Origin: Roridomyces roridus
Lineage: Eukaryota; Basidiomycota; Agaricomycetes; Agaricales; Mycenaceae
Direction of reading: 5' to 3'
Length of the DNA: 64,000 nucleotides
Assembly: GCA_029378245.1 (NCBI GenBank)
Contig: JARKIF010000002.1
Coordinates: forward strand, 3,906,001 to 3,970,000
The position numbers and the translations under genes are program-made. The notes beneath the pieces were generated by a model. That model was not told the DNA's origin. It saw only the letters and a list, made by a program, of their open reading frames with translations, and ran no database searches. Positions 11,185 through 21,590 of this stretch are shown here, piece by piece (position 1 is the stretch's first letter; each line of letters starts with the position of its first letter).

Positions 11185-12611
11185 ATGGCCGATGTTGAAA
11201 TAGTAAAGGTGTAAGTTACAGCAATCTCCGAGTCCATATACGCTGTCTCATACATATCAGGACTGGCACGCTGGTATCTTGAATCCGTTTTGTATCTCGC
11301 AAACACTCAACAAGGCAATAGCTCGTCGGGGTTGTGTTGGATTGCTTTCTTTTTGGCGCCCTTTGCGTTCAATTGTGTAAGCCGACTGGCTCCGCGTCTT
11401 CTCTTCTGACCACACGACTTATTAGACTTCTACTACCAGGCTTTTCCGGGCGACAGGTGGTGGGTGAAGACCCTGGTTTATGTGGCATGTGCCATCGAGT
11501 CGGCCAAAACCATATCGATCATCGATTCCGCGTTCGCACAATTAGGCTACGGTTTTGCCAACCCTACGTCCATTAGCAAGGTCCCTATCGCCTGGATTAT
11601 GGTGCCCATCGCTGGAGCCCTAGGTAAATGACTCATATCTCCCTTGATTCATTAACACGTCCATGTTGGTACAGTCGGATTTGCAGCCCAGTGCTTCTAT
11701 GCGTATCGCATCCGTGTCCTTTCCGGAGGGATCCTGATCCCGGGCATTATCATAGCTGTAAGATCTTGCTGCTCTTTTCTGCCCACTACCAAATGTGCCT
11801 AGATCTCCTTGACGAGCAGTGGGAGTGCACTGATATACAGTGCATTCAACTCCAAAAGTGTGTGGATTTATTTCTTTGAGACAATTTACTGACGGTATCG
11901 AAGTGAATACAATTTTACTCCAATCCAGCGATCGAACTTTCGTGGCTTTGGTGGTCAGATTCCGTCATGATCTTCTTCCGGTCCTCGGATGTAGATCCCT
12001 GACTCCTCCTGTAGGTGTGGTGCGGGGCATCCGCGTTGTGCGATATTTTTAATCGCCATTTATATGACATACTGTGTAAGTGCATGCCTTTGAAGAATCC
12101 CGTTTCTAACTTGATATCAAGTTAACCAAAGGCGGCGCTACCGGACTTCGTCAAACACGCGCTATGGTCTCCAGGCTTACCAGGTTGATCATAGAGACCG
12201 GGATCCTGACGGGTATTGTCGCGCGTAAAACTGACCGAGAACATCACTCAATTTCAACTTGCAGCTCTCGTAGCCACCATAACATTGGTCCTCTTTATCG
12301 CTTTCCCACAAAACATTTACTATTCTGTGGGTGGCGGTATTTTGCCGACCTTGTACGCCAACACAGTGCTGCTGATCTTGAACTCACGGATCAAGATTGT
12401 CGGCGGTCGTGGCACGAACAACGCTGAGGACATGATGGCCCTCTCGTCTCCGACCTTCTCTTCTGCTGCCCGACCGAATCTCGGGGCTGAGCAAGCAGCG
12501 GTCGTCACAATCCCTCATGAGGCCTTGTCCGAAACCGATTTGCCTGACGAAGTGGAAATGAAGGTCATGAGCGTACGTGCTGCAAGTCAATCTTTTCCCG
12601 AGTTGTTCTGA
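11185..12611 (+). pseudogene. DUF6534 family membrane protein, copy A (frameshifted)
   Basis: Exons read MADVEIVK, GVVLDCFLFGALCVQLY, FYYQAFPGDRWWVKTLVY, KVPIAWIMVP, GFAAQCFYAYRIRVLSG and, later, TRAMVSRLTRLIIETGILT and GGGILPTLYANTVLLILNSR. This is the agaricomycete DUF6534 seven-helix family, of unknown function. The introns are 45-60 nt. In the exon encoding CGASALCDI a run of five T at 12046-12050, against four in copy B (24611-24616), shifts the frame, so this copy is probably inactive unless the extra T is a sequence error. The C-terminal tail (EVEMKVMS) is intact. Copy B at 23764-25165 lies in the same orientation. Confidence 0.7.
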
Positions 12612-12884
12612 ATCTGGGGTAGCATGCAAATGATACCGCTGTTTAGGTCGATATTTGTTGTACTATGTACTACTATGTAACTGAAATTTTGAAGCTTCGC
12701 CGGACCGGATTTGCCCAAAGACGAACGCCAAGAACTGAAAACAAAATGTACGTGAGCTCCTTCGATTATGTCCATTCCGCATCGGCCAGATTCCCTCGTG
12801 ATTTCACACTTTTCCATCGACACGGGCTGTTTTGATCGCAGGTGGCGGGCTTTGGGCTTGATTCCGAAGCTTGCGAAGCATCGA

Positions 12885-13119
12885 CGGTCTGTAGGAGAGA
12901 CTTAGTCTCCGCTAAACAGACACCATCAATTCATACCTCGTTATGTTATAGGGGACACTAGGTGCAGGCACTGACTGACCGCCTACTATAGCGTCAGTGC
13001 GCCGCGGTCTGTAGGAGACTTAGTCTCCGCTAAACAGACACTATCAATTCATACCTCGTTATGTTATAGGGGACACTAGGTGCAGGCACTGACTGACCTA
13101 CTATAGCGTTAGTGCGCCG
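12885..13119. repeat. Two-copy tandem repeat (~115-120 bp)
   Basis: Two adjacent near-identical units, 12885-13004 and 13005-13119, each begin CGGTCTGTAGGAGA. They contain GACACTAGGTGCAGGCACTG and differ by small indels. Each has the near-palindrome GGAGACTTAGTCTCC, or a variant of it. The last codons of the kinase gene model read into this repeat. Confidence 0.75.
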
Positions 13120-16100
13120 GTGGCGCCGACCGTCGTGTGGTGGTTTTGGACCACTATTTCGACGTGGAGTTTCTTGAAGTTCCCCGGCCGGTGGATCAAT
13201 GGATTTGGCGAGGAGAAGCAGTTGAGCACGAAGGTCACAAGTGGGAGGGGCGTTGACGCTGCATTTGGCATGCGCTATCATGCTGCAATGGTCGCAAGAC
13301 ACGGCGCTCTTCTTGACATTCAGCAGGCAGATGCGGCAGATCATAGCTGAAAATTCTATGTCAGATTCAACTTGAACCCTGTGTAAATCACTTACGTTTA
13401 GAGAATGTCGTTTTGACAAAAGAATGTTCGCGCGGTTGTGTCTCCTCCTCCATGTTGACACGCGTTGGCAGTGGCTGGGGGTCGGCAATGGTTTCGGATT
13501 CTGCTTCGCGCTGGGAAACGATATCCTAAATCTTGTCATGAATTACGCCCTGCCTGGAATGAAACTCGTACTTTGGCAAGCTTCCGTGGATCCCAACTCT
13601 CTTTCACCCATTGGTATTTGCTCAGTGATGCAGCATCCGGTCGATTCGCCGGATCTTTGTTGAAACACTCCGTCAAAAGATGGCGCAGCGAAGATGAGCA
13701 CCCCTCCGGCAGAGGGGCTTACAGAAACTGCCGCACTGCCGCACTTTTGCCGCAGCAGCTACCGCACTGAACCGCGTGGTGCCGCACTGATGTCACACTA
13801 CCGCAGTGTCACGCTTTGGTCGCAGCTGCGGCAGTTTGCTTAAAGGTACTACCAAACTTAAAATGAGATTAACGGCTGAATTTGTAGCCTACTACCTGAG
13901 GACTCTTTCACTGGTGTCCGTTTTTGAAAAAGGCAAGTGGGTTGCGAGTTAAACCAATTTTAATGAACATCGGCTAAAGTGGGTACTGGTAAGTCGAGCC
14001 TGTTTCGAACGATGAAGGGCCACCAAAATGCGTGCAAATGGTTTGTGGGGAAGCTACCGGATGCCTTCTGACTACCAATGCCTCCGAGAGTAGTCAGCAG
14101 CTCGGAACTGATTTCAATTTGTGCATTCGCGTTGCGTGACCTTGTTTGGTGCGCGCTCCTTGTCTTGAACCACCACCATCGCCGAGATAGTTCTGGTCCC
14201 GGCGGACCACGCTCACGAATCTTCGGTCTTCCATCGGCCTCTGTGATTCATCCTGATCCAGTTCAAAGTTCAGAATATTGGCCTGGAGAGTCTAGAGCTG
14301 CGGTTGAAGATGGCCTGGTGAGTTCATTCCGCTCATTTGCCACCCTCCTGTGGCTTAGATATTGGGTCACGCTCCAGTACTTGTCGATCAGGCAAAAGGC
14401 AAAGCCGATTCGCCGTGCAACATTGAATACGCAAGGAGATAAACTTGAAATTGACTGGGTCGGTGACACCAAGTCATACAGGCCTTTTGCTCGAAAGCAG
14501 GTGCCGCGACACTGCCGCAACTGATGCTCCGAGCGTACGATTAGTCTAAACCATCGCAAAATTGACTATCTGGGTGCCCCGAGGGAGTTACGCCCTCCGA
14601 ACAGCTGCCACTTTGTTCGACACATTTACTTAAAAATTGATTTATCTCCTGTTTGAACTTTCGCACTCGGAAACGGTCAATGGAAGCTTGGATGAGAACA
14701 AACCATCCATCCAAGGGTGTCCATGTCTCGAGAGGAAAAAATTTAGAGCAAAGTGCGGTAGTTTACAACTACTGCTGAATTGTCACACTGCCGCACTGTC
14801 ACGCCGCTTAGGTGCCGCACTGCGGTGCGGCAGTTACCGCTTTACCGCAGCTTCCAAAAATTTGCCGCGACTTTTTCGTTCAGCTGCCGCACTGTGAGTG
14901 GTACTTTGCCGCAGTTGACCGCAAGGTGCCGCACTGAACCGATTTAAGTATGTAAGTATAGTTGAAAATTTGGATGATCTCTGTTCGATTTGGGGTTCTG
15001 TGGGACTCCAGATACAATAATTTTACCTTGATAGGTGACTCATGCAGAGGACAGGCTCCAACTCTAAATCCAAGTTCAAAATCAGATGAAACAGGCTCAA
15101 TTACAGGTTCTTCGCGACTCCAGATACAGTGGCTTAACGTACGACAGCTCAACATGCTTAGGGAAGTCTTCGACCATATACAACAGCTTGCTGTGAATTT
15201 ACCTACTGCAGCTGCATGCCGCACCACTACCGCAACTACCGCTGCGGCAGCAGTGCGGTAGTTTCTGTAGGCCCCCGGCAGAGGTATTGTCTCGTCATCT
15301 ACAATTCGGAACATAACTGTATCCTAGTCAGCACGAGGATGATGACAGATCGATCCGCATACCCGATAAGTAGTTCCCAATCTCATGATACGGCGGATGC
15401 CCTGTGACCATTTCAACGATGGTACACCCCAGGGACCAGATATCCGACTTGGTGGATGGAGGTCCTAGGAGTTCGATGATCTCTGGAGCCATCCAGTTAG
15501 GACTGCCTGCGATGCTGAAGTCCATGCCCCGGAGGTTCAGCGCGCTACCAAAGTCGGTGAGCTTCACGGTCCCATTCTTATTTGTAAGAACGTTTGCAGC
15601 TTTGATATCACAGTGAACGATGTCATTGGAATGCAAATAGTGCAGCCCTTCCAGGATATGAGCGCTGTAGCTCGCCGCCAAGGGCTCGTTGAATTTCCCG
15701 AAAGCCTTGAGGCTCTGTTCGAGGGAACCGTTCTCCGCATATCTAGCCAGGGATCAGCTTGCGATTGTCAGCACAGAAAAAGAACATGCTCCATGACGAT
15801 GGAAAGACTATCCGTATCTCTGACAATGCTTTCGTACTTGATGATATTGGGGTGCGACAACTTCTTGACAAAGTCGACCTCCCTCAAAAGGTTGGTGACT
15901 TGCTCCTCCTGCAATTCTGCAAGCTGAATGCGCTTCATGGCCACCATTTGCCCTGTATTCAAATTAAGCGCCCTGAAAACCGGCCCCCAATGTCCATGCC
16001 CCAGGCGATTTCCGAGTTGCTGGTCAAGTTCGCCGTTAGTACACCATGGACCCTTTGATGGGGAATGTACTGACGAATTGTGTATCGGGCTTTCCGTCTT

Positions 16101-16195
16101 CTTTCAGGATGAGGACACGACTGCCAGCTCGCGATAAAACCCGGTTCGCAAAGGAGTCCTGATTCGAGATGCTTCCGGGTTGCAATTCTCGGGGT
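13030..16195 (-). pseudogene. SepH/Cdc7-type septation kinase with C1-like zinc finger, split by a transposon
   Basis: This is the septation-initiation-network kinase family of filamentous fungi. The order is an N-terminal block NRVLSRAGSRVLILKEDG, a glycine loop LGNRLGHGHWGPVF, VAMKR (catalytic Lys), IVHCDIKAANVL (HRD replaced by HCD, as I recall in basidiomycete homologues), LTDFGSALNL and GSPNWMAPEIIEL. After the element come EGCSSSL, ECFNKDPANRPDAAS and a distal Cys-rich segment CRICLLNVKKSAVSCDHC with DLRAQLLL. Most exons join in phase through 46-55 nt introns. An insertion of 1561 bp (13715-15275) interrupts the codon run between IPLP and EGCS, with an 8 bp target duplication. No clear ATG precedes the first block, and the protein is much shorter than typical SepH. 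It could be a truncated paralogue. Confidence 0.75.
13715..15275. mobile_element. Non-autonomous hAT-like (or KDZ-like) DNA transposon
   Basis: The element is 1561 bp. Its ends are inverted: the left begins GGGCTTACAGAAACTGCCGC and the right, read in reverse, GGGGCCTACAGAAACTACCG. It is flanked by a perfect 8 bp target duplication, CGGCAGAG, at 13707-13714 and 15276-15283. Both ends are packed with short subterminal repeats of the type CCGCAC/GTGCGG (13725-13840 and 14790-14935), a hallmark of hAT elements. No transposase frame is visible inside, so mobility would need a source elsewhere. The 8 bp duplication also fits the KDZ superfamily. Confidence 0.85.
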
Positions 16196-16206
16196 CTATG
16201 GCTAAC

Positions 16207-18070
16207 TTGTTAGCTGTACTCAAAAAACAGTGAAGCGAACGGACGGTGGAGTGCCTCGACGTGGGAGTTCGGACAATTTAGACGACTGCAATTGAACAAG
16301 TTCGTCTTGAATATGGAGCCCAGCGTCTTCGTCGAGGCGTACGGCATCGGGTCGACGAAGTTCGTCACTTCGGCGCTGTAATAGACGTTCTTGACCGATA
16401 GATGCCGCTCCATCCGATTCTTCACCCGAGTTCGGATACCCAGTTGAACCAGAGCCCCTATAAATGGCCCCCAAACTGGAATTGCTTGAACTGCCGGATC
16501 TGTTGCTTGATATTGAGCCGGATCGACGGTGTTCAGACTCATTGGTAAGCCCGGACCCTCCGTATATGGATCTCCCACTCGAGTTGTTCGATCTGCTAAG
16601 ACTGTAAGCAGAGGTTCGGCATTGAATTACACGACGTACCCCGGGCGCTGGGAATTTCTTGTAGAGACAACTGAGTTCCTCCCGATGGAATTTCGAATGG
16701 AGTTATCATCCCATGCGAGGCGGGTATTCTCACCCAGACCACCTGTCTCCTTATGAAGGCCGGGTCTATGCCGAGTCAGCATTATGGCATGAGCGAAAAA
16801 GGTCACTTACGCTTCGACGGCAATATCTAACTCTACTGGACGGAGTATTGTAGGCACAAGAGCTTCAAGGGCGTCGTCCGTCGCGCGAAGGAAGGCCTTA
16901 GGCAGAAATATTGCAGAGCGAGGACTGAAATTTCTATGAGGAATGGATCCGATAAATAAAGACGGCACTCACCTGCGTAACAATTGAACAGCTCGACGAA
17001 AACATTCATACCAGGGCTGAAGACGACAGGTATCAACAGCCATTATTCCGAGCCAGCTCAACATCCCCGAGAGAATCCTATCGGCGAACGAATCAACTCC
17101 TTCGTAGTCAAAGGGAGATTGCGATTCCAGCGGTATATCCGATGGCATGACGTCCAAATCGATGTCCTTGAGAATCTGGACGAGCTTGGAGCATAGTTTC
17201 TTGGCCACGTCGCAATGCACGGCTCCTGTGTTCATCCAGAACCCGGGCAAGTCGAGGATTCCAGTGAGATATCGAACACAGAGCGCGCCAGAGAACGAAG
17301 TGACTGTTCTTGTGGGCTGTGAGTTTCGTTCTTCCACGTAAAGTATCACTTACTCGCAATCGTGTGCGACCAGGAAACGTTCAATGACACTAAGGCCACC
17401 ATTGTCCATGACGCAGCTCGCAAGATGTGGGATGGGTACCGAGTCCATGATCTCGGGGAGGCTCGTGTCCGCTAAGGAGGTTGCCGCAAAATTGCTCCAA
17501 AAGGTCCACTCTTCAGTTGGATCTTCATTGAGGCGTTTCCAGAAGTCCGAAATATCTTCTTTCGACCCAAGGATCTCGCGCATGCACGGCGAACGGAGGA
17601 AGAGCATCCGCAGATCAGGAAAGAGCGTCGCGAGGTCAACGACTGCCTTGAATGCCTGTATTTGCGTTTTAGCGGATTCGGTACTAGACACGGCATTCAA
17701 TCGATTTCCCAGCAAGAGAAAGACGAGATACGCACGAGAGGGTATATTTCATGAGTTTTGACGCACTCCTCTCCAATTTCGGCGGAACCTCATTCTTCAG
17801 ACGCGAAAGCCGCGTGGACCGCTCTTCCTGTTCGCCGAAAGACATTTTGATACTTTCCGCAACAGAGCTGGGCCCCAAACCCCACCGGTGAGCCGCACGA
17901 TTCGCCTGCGTCTCAAGTGCCTTGCCCACGGACGAATATACTTCATTCAGCGTTCGTCCAGGACTCGGAGTGAGAATAAGCGCCCATCTTCCCTTTTCGG
18001 TAACTGCGTGAACGGCTGGCGGCTGAGAGTAGGGGACCAGAGCGGCTACAGTCAGAGTGGTGGAGGCCAT
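16207..18070 (-). CDS. Uncharacterised agaricomycete protein
   Basis: The start is the ATG at 18070 (MASTTLTVAALVPYSQPPA). Exons continue with GRTLNEVYSSVGKALETQANR, DISDFWKRLNEDPTEEWTFW, LASCVMDNGGLSVIERFLV, CVRYLTGILDLPGFWMNTGA, FADRILSGMLSWLG and LQPWYECFRRAVQLLR. A Ser/Arg-rich tail (NNSSGRSIYGGSG) follows. Helical repeats with these phrases occur in many mushroom genomes, sometimes in front of other domains; no function is known. The 3' border is uncertain. Either the gene stops near 16220 or it continues into the adjacent kinase frame, whose own ATG I could not find. Introns are about 50 nt. Confidence 0.6.
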
Positions 18071-19327
18071 CCGGCCTTGCAAAAGAACGAAGACGAAGAG
18101 GTGTAGGATTGGAAGGGGGCGGCAGATCCTGTGCATAGGACTGTCGCACAGCCCAGCACAACGTTACCCTGCCCGAACGGTCATCTTTCATTTGCCGTGC
18201 CAATCTCGAGCAGGAGGACAAAGGGACAGAGTTCGACAGCCAAGAGCCCAGGATCATCAGAAATTATTCCACCGCAAGGACTTCAGCGCCCCAAGACAAG
18301 TACGAGAAAACCACTGCGCTAGTCATTCTGGTAGGTGAAGAAAAGCTTTTGATCAATTGAGTCTTGACCAAACAACTCCGATCCAAAGAGAGTGTGCAGA
18401 AGCCAGACAATGTATTACTTACTCCACATTTTAACGGTACTTCACAAATACAGTCTACGCACACATAGTAGCAGAGGAACAGTGAGATTGAGATTGACGA
18501 TAGTGATGACAGGCGTATGGGAACAGAGGCAGTGATGAGATGACAGAGACCAGGGCAGGTGGAGCGAGCGAGCTAAGCTATGATGAGATGGTGGCGAGGA
18601 TTATTGGGACATGGGACGGGAGACGCGGTGGGTGGGTGGAGAGAGTTGAGCGGTGGGTGGATAGAGAGAGTTGAGGGTGGCGAGAGCACGATCCGTTATG
18701 GGGGCGAAACACCCACGTATAAATGGAGGCATAATTAAGTGAGAGGACGGCGGATGCGGGGACAGCACCGCACCCACCCCAATAACACTTGATAAAAACG
18801 AAAGAAGGAAGGGAAGTAAAAAGTAAAGAGAAGGAGGGAAAGTATCGTATGGCATCAAGAAAGGATATTGTATAATCGAGAGAGAAGTCAATAAAAAGCC
18901 CAAAAACGGTGCATCACGTGCGCTGGTGATACGCGGTGGAGAGGCCGACGCGTAGACGGACGAGGAAATACAAGAAGACGAAGGGGTGCAGGCCCGCCCA
19001 AAGGCAAAAAAGCAGGCGGGCCCGATTCGTTTTGTCGTGTCGTCCGCGCGCCGGCGATTTTCATTCTCCTCCCTTTCCGCTGTCTGCGTCTTTAAACCAG
19101 CGGCGATCGGGCGAAGGTGGGTCGGATATGTAGGTGGTGGTGGTGCTTTAATCGTTCGTAGGTGTGATATTATATGTTCCAATCCAGATGCCGAGAGAGA
19201 GAGTGTGATTGAGGAATAAGGAATACAGAGACAGAAAGAGTGAGGGTATCGAGGAACGAATGACTGGGGTGACTGCTGGCGAGGCTAGGGCGGATGGTGC
19301 CCAGCCATTATGTGGGCAAGCGACAAT
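18071..19327. other. Intergenic region and probable 3' UTR of RNA-binding gene
   Basis: No coding signal was recognised. The right half (about 18600-19327) is purine-rich on the plus strand and lies directly downstream of the minus-strand RRM gene, so it may be a long 3' UTR. The open frame at 18601-19182 minus has no conserved character. Confidence 0.4.
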
Positions 19328-21590
19328 TTACAACGACGCAGTGACGCCGCCCTCCACCACCATCTCCTCATGCTGCTCGTGCTTGACCTCGACGTCATCC
19401 GCCTCCATCTCTGCTTGCGCAGCCTCGACGTCAAAGTCCATGTCACCGTCGGGCTCGATGGCGCTCACGGGCTCAGCAGAGGTAGCTCCGTTCCCGCTGG
19501 CATTACGCCGCCCTCCACTGGCACCCTGAGGACCCGACCGCGGTGGATTGGCACACCGGTCCTTTCCGTGTGCGATACGCAAGTTCGCGTACTCGGAGCG
19601 GTTCTTAATGGCGTCGATAGCCTTGATCGCGTTGGAGATGTTCGTAAAGTTGACGAACGCGCAATTCCTGCGAGGGGAGGACGGTCAGACCAATCATGGA
19701 AGGGAGAGAAAGGACGACGTACTTCTCCTTCAAAAAGTTTACAAGCTCAATATCACCAAACTCGCCAAAGTCGGCTTTCAAACGCTCCTCGCTAAACACC
19801 TCAAAGTCCTCGACGTTTCCAATGTACACGTTACGCGTCGCCCCGGCGTGGACAGCGAGCGCGAGCGTCGGTGCCAGAGGACCTGAGTTCTTGCCCCAGC
19901 CGGCCTTGAGACGGCGGTTGTTGAGCGTGAGGCCATGGTACGACGACACTTGGAAGAAAGTGAAGGCCGCCGCGGGGTCGATGAAAGTAATGAACTGGGG
20001 CGGCGTCAGCGACTGTCTGCCAGGGAAACTGGTCCACTCACAGCAATATGCTTATCCGCCATATACCTCACACTCTGCAGGACACCGCCGCGGATGGCAT
20101 TGCACAGATCCTCCGTCGTGGTCTCGGGGTGGATGTTACCGAGGTACACGGTGCGGTTGCCCGTAGCGATGCCAAGACCGGGAACTCCTGGAAGAGGATT
20201 AGCAAACTATCCATGGACCAAGGGGTAAGGAAAATGTGAGGTAGAGGAGCGTAAGGTACGGAAAGGGGACGGTGCGGAAGCAGGGAAATGTCAAGAGCCA
20301 CATCAAGGGATCGGAGAAGAAGAATGGAAGGGAGGACAGATTGCCCGGAAGATGGAAAAGTAAGGCAGGTCGGACGGAAGTCAAAGAAGGTCCAGAACAA
20401 AAAGAACGGGAGCCAAAAGACACCGGTCGGGACCGAGACCACGTCGTCAGGGACAGTGGGAAAGGGAATAAGGGGGTAGGGAAGGAATTGGAACGGAAAA
20501 GGAGCACGAATGAAGACGCACCCATGCCAAGCATTCCAAGCCCACCAGGGCTCATTGGGCTCATCATTTGCCCGCCCATACCCATGCCACCTGGAAAGTA
20601 AAAGTATTAGCGACGGCGATGATAGTGAATGAGGATGCAGCCAAGGCACACGACCAGAGAGCGAAAGGAAACGAGCCACTCACCGAACATACCCATTCCC
20701 ATCATAGCACTCAACGCATCAGGCGTAAAGCCCCCAGCACTATACTGCTGCCCATTCTGTCCTTGCGACCCGTTCGCCTGGCCGTTCCCCTGCGCCTGCT
20801 GAGCCGCCAGCGCTGCACCGGTCAATATCGGATTCACACTCCCCGACGTGGGATGCGCGCTATGCGGCCCACTCTGTGGCGTGGCACCCGTGAATGGGTT
20901 GCTCGAGGCGCCAACGCTCCCAGGATTTACTGATGCAGGGGAGCCATTGTACCCTCCCAAGTTCGGAGAACCGGAAGAGCCAAAGCCCCCGTTGGTCATC
21001 GTGGGCGAGGCGAAGGACGCGACTGGGCAGCGGCTTGCTGCGACTTGGGCACGTATGCACAACGATCCTTTCCGTAGTTGACGCGCTTGCCCGCCCACGC
21101 GGGGTCTGTGGGAAGCGTATTGACGACCTGGGCGCATGCCACGTCAGCAGCTCGTTCTTGCTCATACGACTTGAAAACGCACCTTGGTCGTGACGCTGAT
21201 GCTCAAAAAGTGGATGAACCCGGTGTTCTTGTCCCTAACGATCTTGACCTGGTCGATGAGCCCAAGCTTATTCAGCTCGTCCCGGAGCGCCTCCTCCGTC
21301 ATGGCCTCCTCCAAGCCACCCAAGTAAAATTCCGGGAGTCACCGCTCTGCGCAAGCGCCTGCAGCACGGGGCTAGGCTTCCCCCAGCCGACTTTGAGCTG
21401 ATGATTGCGGAGCGTGAGCTTCCGCAGGGCAGCGTCAGCGAAAAAGGCCGCCGACATCGACGCATCGAGGAACGACAGGAAGACGCTTCTTCTGTTCGGG
21501 GAGCGCGCGAATGGACTCGAGCGGGCCAAAGTGCACGAGATTAAGGAGCTCATCGACGGATGCCGAGGGTCTGATGAGCCAGCTAAAGTG
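19328..21590 (-). CDS. Multi-RRM RNA-binding protein, Nrd1/Msa1-like, 5' end missing
   Basis: Exons encode four RRM-type units in the order known for fission-yeast Nrd1/Msa1, a repressor of differentiation that binds mRNA. RRM1 has only its second half ([39 protein letters not shown]). RRM2 follows, ending in [16 protein letters not shown] Gly/Ser/Gln-rich linker ([17 protein letters not shown]) comes next, then RRM3 ([32 protein letters not shown]). RRM4 reads [19 protein letters not shown] and [12 protein letters not shown], before an acidic tail ending at TAA 19328-19330. The RNP motif and start codon of RRM1 are absent: the sequence switches at about 21590 into the duplicated segment B. 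I therefore see this gene as 5'-truncated, or with an upstream exon too far away to find. Confidence 0.75.

Noticed and set aside
13720..13850. CRISPR-like or satellite array of CCGCAC repeats
   Set aside because: Repeats are short, irregular and mirrored at both ends of a transposon; the organism is eukaryotic.
18601..19182. 193-codon minus-strand frame downstream of the RRM gene
   Set aside because: Pro/Ser/Leu low-complexity and positioned as a 3' UTR; no conserved motif.
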